NCBI GenBank assembly: GCA_047974415.1
Contig: JBKECH010000012.1
Coordinates: 1 to 48,117, forward strand
Direction of reading: 5' to 3'
Source: JBKEAJ01 sp047974415
GTDB lineage: Bacteria; Bacteroidota; Bacteroidia; Bacteroidales; Prolixibacteraceae
DNA length: 48,117 nucleotides
The notes under the pieces are model-generated. The model ran no database searches, was not told where the DNA came from, and saw nothing but the letters and a program-made list of their open reading frames with translations. Position 1 is the first letter of the stretch; each line of letters opens with the position of its first letter. The translations under genes and the position numbers were made by a program. Positions 17,851 through 26,332 of the stretch are shown piece by piece.

Positions 17851-18312
17851 CTACAACAATTCATAATCTTTTATGCTATAATTATCAATCACCTCACAAA
17901 GTAAATTAGTCCGAACAACAATAACAATTTCTCGCAAGTCTTTTTGCGCGTTCCTCAGCAAGGAATCATAACCCAAACCTTTAAGCTCTAGCTTACCAAC
18001 CTCATCTATCCACAATGGGGTACTATTGGGAAAGCTTTGTACATACCTATCGGCAGCAATAAAAGCCTCTTTCGAAAAAGCAAATCGTCCCTGGCTGTAG
18101 TAGTTATCAGCAATATCCACACACTCTTTCAGAATGATAAATGGGAGGCGCACTTTGTGGGGCAAGAGTACCAAATCATACCCAACAATGGCTCCTTTGC
18201 TATCATATAGCTTACAAGAGCACAGAGCTATTGTCTGGTTAAGTGCTTCGTTATAACTACACAAGAACCTAGTACTCTTGCCACTATCAACCTCTCCTGT
18301 TATTATCTTCAT
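17851..18312 (-). CDS. P-loop NTPase of the THEP1/NTPase_1 type
   Basis: Small nucleoside-triphosphatase-like protein of 153 aa. Walker A is GEVDSGKST at 6-14; Walker B is LWIDEVGKLEL with D103 and E104. The fold pattern fits the THEP1 family, which hydrolyses NTPs in vitro, but the cellular role is unknown. It lies 42 bp downstream of the VOC gene on the same strand and converges with the miaA-like gene. Confidence 0.8.
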   Translation of the reverse strand: MKIITGEVDSGKSTRFLCSYNEALNQTIALCSCKLYDSKGAIVGYDLVLLPHKVRLPFIILKECVDIADNYYSQGRFAFSKEAFIAADRYVQSFPNSTPLWIDEVGKLELKGLGYDSLLRNAQKDLREIVIVVRTNLLCEVIDNYSIKDYELL

Positions 18313-18354
18313 TAGCTTAACATAAAATACTTACGAGCACATAGACTAACAGCG

Positions 18355-18741
18355 TTACTCAGAACAGAGCTTGTTTGCTCTTTTACACAACTGTATTGCC
18401 ACCCCCCAAGGGTCTTTCATCATAGCAATGCAATCGCCCTCAGGAGTATTTAACTCTTCTACAAATGTCGCTCCAGCAACTGCTAGTCGCTTAACGTCAG
18501 ATCTAGGATTGTCTGACAAAAATGCAAGATGCAGGGACAAGTGATGTATTGAATTAAATTCCAATATCGGAGCATTAGTATTTTGATATAATTCAAGCAT
18601 TGTGCCACTATCATCAGCAATAAAGCGCACAAAAGGCGCTTCATTGCCAGCCTTCACAACCTTCATCCCTAAGTACTCCTCATACCATTGTGCCATTGCT
18701 ACAGGGTCTGGCACATTTAAAGCTAAATGTTCTATTTTCAT
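18355..18741 (-). CDS. VOC-superfamily (glyoxalase/bleomycin-resistance fold) protein
   Basis: Single-domain 128-aa protein with the VOC pattern: KIEHLALNVPDP at the N-terminus, WYEEYLGMKV, MLELYQN, HHLSLHLAF and a DPWGVAIQL end. Candidate metal ligands are H5 and the Glu in MLELYQ. Substrate cannot be assigned. The start at 18741 is the first that gives the conserved N-terminus; the longer frame adds 20 residues translated from a family B repeat. Probably co-transcribed with the NTPase. Confidence 0.85.
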   Translation of the reverse strand: MKIEHLALNVPDPVAMAQWYEEYLGMKVVKAGNEAPFVRFIADDSGTMLELYQNTNAPILEFNSIHHLSLHLAFLSDNPRSDVKRLAVAGATFVEELNTPEGDCIAMMKDPWGVAIQLCKRANKLCSE

Positions 18742-18750
18742 GTATCTAAA

Positions 18751-18869
18751 ATTCTGCAATAAGCTGTAAGCAATAAGCCTTAGGCATATAGCCTGCCGCA
18801 TATAGCTTTTATGCTTTTGCTGGTTTGTTAATCATTCTCCTGTGTGTCGGAAAGCTTAAAACCTGCCGC
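18751..18869 (-). repeat. family B dispersed repeat upstream of the VOC gene
   Basis: The longest copy. Plus-strand heptads AAGCTGT-AAGCAAT-AAGCCTT-AGGCATA-TAGCCTG-CCGCATA-TAGCTTT show a 7-bp period. The core, read on the minus strand, is CAGGAGAATGATTAACAAAC then CAGCAAAAGCATAA, and encodes MINKPAKA (18835 down to 18809). Its far end, TCGGAAAGCTTAAAACCTGC, matches the copy at 11052. Confidence 0.82.
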
Positions 18870-18938
18870 CACAGCTCGTTTCATGCACTTTTTTATGACA
18901 GATAAATATCTTATATACTACCCACTATACTCCTTACT

Positions 18939-19083
18939 TAGTGTCTATCCATAATCTCGGAAGTCTGAACTATAAAGTTAAATATCAAGGCTTGCCGTTC
19001 TGTGTACTGGGAGTTTACTTGTGTAAATGACTAATTCTCAAAGTGAGCGTAGCGCAGATATTGGACTTTATAGACGGACTCTA
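18939..19083 (+). repeat. family A element with imperfect terminal inverted repeats (145 bp)
   Basis: The left end TAGTGTCTATCCATAA and the reverse complement of the right end TAGAGTCCGTCTATAA agree at 12 of 16 positions. Inside are AACTATAAAGTTAAATATCA and TTGTGTAAATGACTAATTC, shared with the element at 22840-22997. There is no reading frame, so it looks MITE-like. No clear target duplication was seen. It lies between the family B copy and the end of the aldehyde dehydrogenase gene. Confidence 0.75.
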
Positions 19084-19121
19084 TTTAGATATAAAATTAG
19101 ACCTTGATAGTTAAGTTACAT

Positions 19122-20483
19122 TCACATCATTTTCTTTATAAGATTCAGCTTCTTTGCAGTATATGGAGGGTATCGAAGTTCGGTTTCTCCCCACAAAGCT
19201 TTTTTTACGATGGGCTTGGAATGTGAAAAAGCATCGAAACCATAAGTTCCGTGATAATTACCTATGCCAGAACTACCCACACCACCAAAAGGCATACGAT
19301 GATTTGTAACATGCATAATAACATCATTTATACAGCCACCTCCAAAAGACAGCTTTGTAAGAAACAATTCCTTCTCTTTGTCGCTGTTGCTGAACAAATA
19401 AGCAGATAAAGGTTTCTCCATCCTATTTACCCTGTCTAATGTCTCTTCAAATTTGTCATAAGCAAGAATGGGAAGTACTGGACCAAATATTTCTTCTTGC
19501 ATAATGGGGTCAGACCATGTAATATCTTCTAGAACAGTCGGGCTGATATACAAATTGTCTTCGTTCACATGTCCGCCACAAACAATTTTTTTTGAGTCAA
19601 TCAATGCTATCAATCGGTCGAAGTTTCTTTTATTTATAATGCTAGTGTAATGCACAGCTCCGTCAGCATAGTTGGCATCGTTCAATCTATCCTTCAGTTT
19701 TTCAAGCACTATTGGCATAATCGTTTTTTCGACCAAGAGGTAATCGGGCGCAATACAAGTCTGCCCAGCATTAAGAAATTTTCCCCAAACGAGTCTTTTT
19801 ACCGTTACATCAATATCTGCAGATTTGCTGACTATAAGAGGCGACTTACCTCCCAATTCCAACACCACTGGCGTAAGACTCTTAGCTGCAGCCTCATAAA
19901 CTATCTTCCCTACTTTCGGACTTCCTGTAAAGAAGATTTTATCATATGAATATTTTAGTATTTCAGTAGTTTCGAAGACGCCTCCTTGTACAACATATAA
20001 AAAATCAGATGGGAAATTTTCGTTTATCAGCTCAGCCATTAACTTCAATGTATTTTCAGGTAGCTCGCTTGGTTTAATAATGCAAGTGTTTCCTGCTGCA
20101 ATGGCTGTAACAACGGGTAGTATAGTAAGTTGATACGGATAATTCCATGCCCCGATTATCAAGGTATTTCCATAGGGCTCTTTGTAGATGTAGTTGGCTC
20201 CTGGCATATTCAACAAATTAGCTTTAACCTTCCGAGGCCTACACAAAGCGTTTAGCTTCTTCACAAAGAAATCTATCCCCGAATATACCAAACTCAACTC
20301 ACTAACATAGGTGTCAAATTTAGACTTTCGAAAATCTTTGTAAATAGCATCATATAGCCGTCCTTCGTTATCTACTAAAATACTTTTCAGTTTCTTCAGA
20401 TTTTCTTTCCTGAAAGATATACTTAGCGTCTGATGAGATTTATAAAACTCCCTCTGCCCATTGAATATTGACAAATAATCCAT
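19122..20483 (-). CDS. aldehyde dehydrogenase, NAD(P)-dependent (class 3-like)
   Basis: Oxidises aldehydes to acids with NAD(P). The 453 aa lack the N-terminal extension of class 1/2 enzymes. Catalytic Cys is C243 in GQTCIAPDY; general base is E209 in LELGGKSP; the cofactor segment is FFTGSPKVGK. The C-terminus MPFGGVGSSGIGNYHG is typical of class 3, and the basic end KKLNLIKKMM could contact membrane. Class 3 enzymes often act on medium- or long-chain aldehydes; the substrate here is unknown. It lies 88 bp downstream of the GH29 gene, same strand. Confidence 0.93.
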   Translation of the reverse strand: MDYLSIFNGQREFYKSHQTLSISFRKENLKKLKSILVDNEGRLYDAIYKDFRKSKFDTYVSELSLVYSGIDFFVKKLNALCRPRKVKANLLNMPGANYIYKEPYGNTLIIGAWNYPYQLTILPVVTAIAAGNTCIIKPSELPENTLKLMAELINENFPSDFLYVVQGGVFETTEILKYSYDKIFFTGSPKVGKIVYEAAAKSLTPVVLELGGKSPLIVSKSADIDVTVKRLVWGKFLNAGQTCIAPDYLLVEKTIMPIVLEKLKDRLNDANYADGAVHYTSIINKRNFDRLIALIDSKKIVCGGHVNEDNLYISPTVLEDITWSDPIMQEEIFGPVLPILAYDKFEETLDRVNRMEKPLSAYLFSNSDKEKELFLTKLSFGGGCINDVIMHVTNHRMPFGGVGSSGIGNYHGTYGFDAFSHSKPIVKKALWGETELRYPPYTAKKLNLIKKMM

Positions 20484-20571
20484 CCTTAATTGTATTTCGT
20501 GCTAATTAGCATTGTACAAAATTGTTTATTTACACATCGAACATTTTAGGAGTTCAATATTACAAGCACTA

Positions 20572-22773
20572 TCAAAATAAATCTAATTCAGATATGAATA
20601 TTGAGTCTGCATTCTCGGTAATTTCGTCAGCTTTGATAAGCACATAACGAGCATCGGTAGCCTTATTAAAATGGTAGTACCTTTTTGAGGGATCGTTTAT
20701 CATATTGCCAAATTCAAAAACACCTGCATCTACCCATGTTTTATTGTCCGCACTAACCTTTACAGAACCTCTCAGTATCAAGCCTTTCGGATGACCTTGT
20801 GGCGGAGTATAGGCAAAACCATTCAGCCTATATTCTTTTCCAAGATCTATAATTATAGTTCGGTCTGCTCCCGACTCCCATAATGTTCCGCTATTCTCGT
20901 CGAAGGCTGTATTTTCTTTTTTGCTTGAACCTCTACCTGACAGAAGTTTCCAATCTTTTTTTGCCAATCCCAATTGCTCCTCTAATACTGCTCCTTTTTC
21001 ACCATTCAAGATGGTTACAGCCTTTAACATCTTAGCCCCTGCATCGAAGGCCCCTTTATACTCTGCACTTGTAGTACTGGGAGTTTTCCCATCAAGGGTA
21101 TAGTAAATTTTATAACCAGCATTTAGATTGTCAGCCGTATTCTGGCCATGAGGCTTCCAATTAAAATTAGATTTCAAGGGCATTAGCGTTACCATTCCGT
21201 CGAGAGTCCTGCTATATGACAGGCGAGGAGGACGTGATTTATAGTGATGAGCCGACAGCTTGCTTATTGCAGGAGCAGCTCGAAACTCTGGAAAACGTAT
21301 TCTTATTTTATCGGTAGTAACATCCTCAAAACGAAGTATGCGCTTATAACCTATGTTCGTAGCACTTGCAAGCTCCTTCCATTGACCACCTACCCATGCA
21401 TCAACAAGATGTTTCTCTACTCTTTCGCCATGTGTATTAATCGCTTCTTGTATCACCAATCTGTTTATAGTTTTCAAAGATGGCAGACTTACTATTATCT
21501 CCTGATTCGTATTTTCTATTAAAAGATATGTATTCTCATCATCATCCAAAATTTCTCTTGGCCCTTTAGCTCTGGCTAACAAATCTATTCCGTATGTCTT
21601 ACGTATTAGTTTGCCTGTTTCCTTCAGAACCTCGACGTCTTTGTCAGAGAATCGCCCTTTGCGATTAGGGGGAATGTTTAACAAAAAAATAGAGTTCCCT
21701 CCTACCGAACGTTCGTATATATCAAAGACATCATCAACACTTCTTACTTGCTGACGCTCGTCGTCTCTATAGAACCAACCTGCACGAATAGACGTATTCG
21801 TTTCTGCAGGGTGATAATGCAAATACTTTGCTCCATATAATTTATCCCGACTTGCCAAGTCTGTGGCTTGCAAATCAGGGAAACTTGGGGTCTCATTGGG
21901 ATCTTGTTCATAGGGAAGTACATTCCATTCTGTTGCTCTAGTTCCTCCGGACTCATTACCACACCAACGGATATCTTCACGTCCAAAAACCACTGCTTCG
22001 GGTGCTAGTGTTCTTATCAGCTCCATCCACGCTTTGTAATTATATGTCTGCCCTCCTTTCCTTTTAGGATGTGCTCCATCAAACCAGACTTCGTGTATAG
22101 GCCCGTATTCGGTAAGAATTTCAAACAACTGATTTAGAAAATACTCGTTATAATCATCCACCAAAAACTGAAACTTGGTCTCGTTATCAAATGGGCGACC
22201 TGCAATCTCTCTGGGAATAGTGCGGTTTGTATATTTGCTAAGATTCCCATATAAGCCTTTTGGATTCTCTATCTGGTATAAATCTGCAGGAGAAAGATAT
22301 ACACCCAGTTTCAAACCATATTTTTGGCATGATGCAGACAAATCTTTCAATATATCGCCATTACCATTTCTAAAGCCTGTAGACATTATACCATGCTTGG
22401 TGTAACGGCTTTGCCACAGTACAAAACCATCGTGATGTTTTACCGTTAGCACAACCATTTTCATCCCTGCTTCCTTCATTGCATCACACCACTGGTCGGT
22501 ATCTAATTCCTTAAGGTCGAATATTGCTGGGTCTTCCTTCCCTGTCCCCCACTCCATTCGTGTAAAGGTATTAGGACCAAAATGAATAAAAGCTATATAT
22601 TCATTTTTCAAGGCATTAAATTGCACCCGTGTAGGTATCACATGCGCTACTTTTTTTATGATGTCCTCCTGACTATCACCCTCTTCTACTTTATAAGTAT
22701 TTTTATAGGGTATTTCTTGTGCCTGCATTTGCAATGCAGTAAGCAATAAAAGTAATAAAATATAATTCTTCAT
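20572..22773 (-). CDS. GH29 alpha-L-fucosidase with C-terminal beta-sandwich domains
   Basis: Retaining exo-fucosidase releasing L-fucose. The signal peptide MKNYILLLLLLTALQMQAQ gives periplasmic or exported location. The catalytic barrel is about 35-400, with FIHFGPNTFTRMEWG, VLTVKHHDGFVLWQS and candidate nucleophile D232 in EVWFDGAHP. Then a linking region, a chitobiase C-terminal-like segment (GYKIYYTLDGKTPS) and a discoidin-like end (IIIDLGKEYRLNGFAYTPPQ). The 733-aa multidomain form resembles Bacteroidota fucosidases acting on alpha-1,3/1,4 linkages, but linkage is inferred. A family A inverted pair and 208 bp separate it from the upstream DUF5107 gene. Confidence 0.93.
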   Translation of the reverse strand: MKNYILLLLLLTALQMQAQEIPYKNTYKVEEGDSQEDIIKKVAHVIPTRVQFNALKNEYIAFIHFGPNTFTRMEWGTGKEDPAIFDLKELDTDQWCDAMKEAGMKMVVLTVKHHDGFVLWQSRYTKHGIMSTGFRNGNGDILKDLSASCQKYGLKLGVYLSPADLYQIENPKGLYGNLSKYTNRTIPREIAGRPFDNETKFQFLVDDYNEYFLNQLFEILTEYGPIHEVWFDGAHPKRKGGQTYNYKAWMELIRTLAPEAVVFGREDIRWCGNESGGTRATEWNVLPYEQDPNETPSFPDLQATDLASRDKLYGAKYLHYHPAETNTSIRAGWFYRDDERQQVRSVDDVFDIYERSVGGNSIFLLNIPPNRKGRFSDKDVEVLKETGKLIRKTYGIDLLARAKGPREILDDDENTYLLIENTNQEIIVSLPSLKTINRLVIQEAINTHGERVEKHLVDAWVGGQWKELASATNIGYKRILRFEDVTTDKIRIRFPEFRAAPAISKLSAHHYKSRPPRLSYSRTLDGMVTLMPLKSNFNWKPHGQNTADNLNAGYKIYYTLDGKTPSTTSAEYKGAFDAGAKMLKAVTILNGEKGAVLEEQLGLAKKDWKLLSGRGSSKKENTAFDENSGTLWESGADRTIIIDLGKEYRLNGFAYTPPQGHPKGLILRGSVKVSADNKTWVDAGVFEFGNMINDPSKRYYHFNKATDARYVLIKADEITENADSIFISELDLF

Positions 22774-22808
22774 TAGTGTTGTTTTTCATTAGTGTTTGAC
22801 CTTCCATA

Positions 22809-22868
22809 TCAGCCCCCAACATTATGGATAGATATTATTTAATGTTTGTCCATAATATCAAGGGCTGA
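22809..22868. repeat. inverted pair of family A ends (hairpin)
   Basis: TCAGCCC (22809-22815) pairs with GGGCTGA (22862-22868), and ATTATGGA (22821-22828) with TCCATAAT (22849-22856). The two arms are separated by matching 5-nt unpaired spacers. Each half is a family A left end, so two ends face opposite ways. It lies 36 bp upstream of the GH29 start. Confidence 0.7.
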
Positions 22869-22997
22869 ACTATAAAGTTAAATATCAAGGCTTGCGAATA
22901 GGAGTAGAGATGCCCAACGTGGGCGTCTCTACTTGTGTAAATGACTAATTCGCAAAGTGAGCATAATGCAGATATTGGACTTTATAAACAAAGTCCA
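22840..22997 (+). repeat. family A element with internal hairpin, overlapping the DUF5107 stop
   Basis: The left end TAATGTTTGTCCATAA and a right end ending GACTTTATAAACAAAGTCCA bound about 158 bp similar to the element at 18939. The interior holds a hairpin, GTAGAGATGCCC / GGGCGTCTCTAC. The right end overlaps 22982-22997, the last codons and TAA stop of the DUF5107 gene. Confidence 0.72.
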
Positions 22998-25900
22998 TTT
23001 AGCAAAGCCCTTGCATCCTGATGATTAATATCCAAAGACAAAACTTTCTCTAAGTATTCTCTTGCCTTATCCATATCTCCTAATCCCAGTTTTCCTAATG
23101 CCATTACATAATAACAATGTATTTGATTACGAAGATTCAGATCTTGCTCCCAAATGGCTAAATCTGGTAAAGACACAGCAAAGTAGTCTATTTTACAATC
23201 ATCAAACAAGTATTTCTCGCCATGATCTATCAATTTATTGAAGCGTCCTCTAGCCTTCTCGGCATTACCCAGAGCTTCCCATGCCAAACCTTGATAATAT
23301 ATCTTATCAGGTTGCTGGTCATTATAGAAAAAGGCCTGCTGAGGTTCCTGCGAACCAAAAGTAGCCTTGGTAAGGAAATAAGCAGCATTCTCTTCATCAT
23401 GCAATCCTTTATATGCCAACCCTTTATAATAATCAACATCATTCTCCTCGGCGTTAATCAACTTTCCTTCTCCCAAATTATGTGGATAAACATCTGTTTC
23501 ATGTAGTAGCTTTAGCGCCTCGTCAAACTTCTTATTTCTTATTGCAATTTTGGCAAGCTCCACACGACAAAAAGTATACTGTTTGGTAATCTTTCCTTCG
23601 CCCCCTTCCCAAGGGTGAAACTGCCGAGTGGCCGCCATTTCCATCGCTTTGTTATAGTCTCCCAACTGATTATAAAGAGCTATTCTTTCGATACTCAAAT
23701 CATCTCGCTGTTCCACCAACACAGAATGCTTTTCCAACAATTCAAGTCTATTCTTGTGAGACTCTCCTGTAATTTTGTATAATTGGTCAAGTTCCATCAG
23801 CAAGCGAGCATCACTCGTATCTAAGGCAAACGCTTTTTCCAACAAACAACGAGCTTCCTTTTTTTTACTACACTTGTTGAAATATGCCAATGCCAGATTT
23901 CGCAGAACCGTCGGATACTTATCATTCAGAGCCATCGACTTCTCCCAACACTCTACAGCATCATTGTATTGTCTTGCCGCGTACCAGAAATTCCCCAGAT
24001 AATACAAAGCATAAGCATTTGTCTTACTGACATCTATGGCATCTTTCAATATTAGCACCTCTTCAATACGATGAGGAAAACATCTGTCTGGATTCATCTC
24101 CGAAGCTTTTGCGTAATAATTCTCCGCTTGTTGTTTATCTCCTGACTTAGATGCAAAATACCCCAACGCATAGAAAACCATCGGATACACCTCGTCTTTC
24201 TCTGAGCAATACAGCAAAAGTATGTCTGATGCCTCCTTATAGAGACCTGCAGATGTAAAATCCAAAGCGTATTCGATATAGGTATGCACCGAATTTTGCA
24301 TCAATGCTTGCATTTCTTTAAGCTCTTCGTCGCTATTTGTAAGCAGATATTTCTCATATCGACACCCGATGTTGAAGCTATCAATCTTAAGAGAGTCCTC
24401 TATGAAGCTTAATGCCTCCTCCTTTCTACCTAGTTTCCTTAGAATTGACGCTTTAAGCTGACGAGCTTTATGATTGTGCCAGTTTCGCACCAAACTACGC
24501 TCCACCTCGTCTAGAGCTCTATCCCACAAGTCATTACTCGCATCAATCTGAGCCACGGCAAAGTATGCTGAGTCTTGCCATGCTGCATTCCATGTTGCTT
24601 TAAAAAAAGCTGAATAAGCTTCATCTTTTTTATTTTGCATATTTAGCGAGCATCCGAGATTATAATAAGCCTCGCCATCATAGGGATTAGGATTCCGTTC
24701 GCATTGTGTTTCTACTGCTTTCTGAAAAAAGGCTTCCGCCTCCGCAAATTTACCTTTTCGCATGAGTAACAAGCCCATAGCGTTGTTGCATCGCACATCA
24801 TCAGGCTCACGCCTTAGAGCTTCCATATAGTAATCCATCGGATTGTAGGTAGCATGGCGGTATTGCTCTAAGTGGTGTCCTGTTAGGTATAGCTGTTCTA
24901 TGGATGCAATGTCCTTAGGTTCTTTTGCTGATTTTGCTGGCTCAGGAGTTTGCTTTATATCAGGCTTATCAGACTGGTATTTCAGTAGCAATTTAGCATC
25001 CGAAGTATATAATTCAAAAACTAAATCTTCGGGCAATAGACCTTTGGTATTGACATCTTTTACAAATATCTGAGTAGGCGACACATTCTTTATCTCGTCG
25101 ACAAATACATTTCCGTCTGTATCTTTTAGAATTATATGTAATTCTTTGTATTCTGATGTGGCATATAGAGTTACGCAAGTATTATTACCCTGCACATCCA
25201 CATTTACAAGAGCTTCTTTGTTGGCATTTTTCACGTATCCAACCTTCGCATATGGCATAAAATATTGCGTCCAAGATTTCTCCTCATTGGGTTGTAACCA
25301 CGAAAAGTCGGGCTGATTATCGGTGTACACACCCGTCATCAACTCTATATATGGTCCATCCTCATCTGTAAGATTCCTATCCCATGCAAGCCCAAAATCG
25401 CCGTGCCCCCATGTCCATTGTTTCTTTCCTGGCGACACATGGTGGTCGGCAACATGTAGCAAGCCCGCTTCCACGTCGTCTTCATATCCACCTACAAAAT
25501 CGAATTTCGATTGTATTGCCATGTAGGAAGTCGGAACAGGAATATTCTTGTATTTCGATATATCGACTCCTGCCGAATAGTCTTGTTTATAGTACTCGCC
25601 TGTGGCTATAGGAAAGTTAGACACATCACGTTTTCCATGGTCAAAGACGGCATGCACGTCAGGAGGAAAGACCGACTTATAGCCATCATTGACAACCACC
25701 GCTGGATTTGCCCACCATAGGAAGGTCTGTGGAAAGGCCGTTCTGTTGTATACTTTCACGTTAATCTCCAAATATGCTTTGCCAGGGCGCAATGTAAAGC
25801 CCTGCATGCCTTTGGTTCTAAACATGCGCTCCACTTCGTTACACCAAACCGTAACACTGCCGTCGTTATTGTTCTGAATACGATAGTCTGTAGGCAAGAA

Positions 25901-26326
25901 TGTAGAAGGACGATGATGCTGGGGCCAATTGAACTCTATCCCACCAGAAATCCATGGACCTGTAAGCCCCACCAAAGCAGGCTTAACAACCTGGTTGTAA
26001 TACACAAAATGTCGTTGTTGCACTTTGTCGTATGCCATATGTACACGTCCGCCCAGCTCTGGTAATATCATTATTTTAAGATATTCGTTTTCCAAAAATA
26101 AGGCTCTATATTTCTTGTCTTTTTTCTCGTCGGAGACCTTCTCCACAACGGGATATGGATAAACCGCTCCCGAACTACCCTGATACACTCTTTTTTCAAG
26201 GAATATCGGGTTTTTCTCTTCTTCTCCAATCTCGTAGGTAGGTAGCATTATATCTTCTTCCCATGCTTTTGCCACCCCCTTCTCATTAACAGTTGTTCTT
26301 ATTAAGTATTCCGTTATTTTTTCCAT
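22982..26326 (-). CDS. DUF5107 domain protein with long TPR array
   Basis: Biochemical role not established. The 1114 aa have no signal peptide. The N-terminal part (about 35-370) has the DUF5107 beta-rich pattern, LPELGGRVHMAYDKVQQRHF, reminiscent of aldose-mutarotase-like folds. From about 480 to the end are many TPR units, for example RRKGKFAEAEAFF-type, YYNLGCSLNMQNKKDEAYSAF, YFNKCSKKKEARCLLEKAF. It is the last gene of GH2 -> MFS -> DUF5107, starting 6 bp after the MFS stop, so it probably handles a sugar imported by that porter. The last residues (GLCL) and the stop come from the family A repeat end. Confidence 0.88.
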   Translation of the reverse strand: MEKITEYLIRTTVNEKGVAKAWEEDIMLPTYEIGEEEKNPIFLEKRVYQGSSGAVYPYPVVEKVSDEKKDKKYRALFLENEYLKIMILPELGGRVHMAYDKVQQRHFVYYNQVVKPALVGLTGPWISGGIEFNWPQHHRPSTFLPTDYRIQNNNDGSVTVWCNEVERMFRTKGMQGFTLRPGKAYLEINVKVYNRTAFPQTFLWWANPAVVVNDGYKSVFPPDVHAVFDHGKRDVSNFPIATGEYYKQDYSAGVDISKYKNIPVPTSYMAIQSKFDFVGGYEDDVEAGLLHVADHHVSPGKKQWTWGHGDFGLAWDRNLTDEDGPYIELMTGVYTDNQPDFSWLQPNEEKSWTQYFMPYAKVGYVKNANKEALVNVDVQGNNTCVTLYATSEYKELHIILKDTDGNVFVDEIKNVSPTQIFVKDVNTKGLLPEDLVFELYTSDAKLLLKYQSDKPDIKQTPEPAKSAKEPKDIASIEQLYLTGHHLEQYRHATYNPMDYYMEALRREPDDVRCNNAMGLLLMRKGKFAEAEAFFQKAVETQCERNPNPYDGEAYYNLGCSLNMQNKKDEAYSAFFKATWNAAWQDSAYFAVAQIDASNDLWDRALDEVERSLVRNWHNHKARQLKASILRKLGRKEEALSFIEDSLKIDSFNIGCRYEKYLLTNSDEELKEMQALMQNSVHTYIEYALDFTSAGLYKEASDILLLYCSEKDEVYPMVFYALGYFASKSGDKQQAENYYAKASEMNPDRCFPHRIEEVLILKDAIDVSKTNAYALYYLGNFWYAARQYNDAVECWEKSMALNDKYPTVLRNLALAYFNKCSKKKEARCLLEKAFALDTSDARLLMELDQLYKITGESHKNRLELLEKHSVLVEQRDDLSIERIALYNQLGDYNKAMEMAATRQFHPWEGGEGKITKQYTFCRVELAKIAIRNKKFDEALKLLHETDVYPHNLGEGKLINAEENDVDYYKGLAYKGLHDEENAAYFLTKATFGSQEPQQAFFYNDQQPDKIYYQGLAWEALGNAEKARGRFNKLIDHGEKYLFDDCKIDYFAVSLPDLAIWEQDLNLRNQIHCYYVMALGKLGLGDMDKAREYLEKVLSLDINHQDARALLNGLCL

Positions 26327-26332
26327 TATTAT

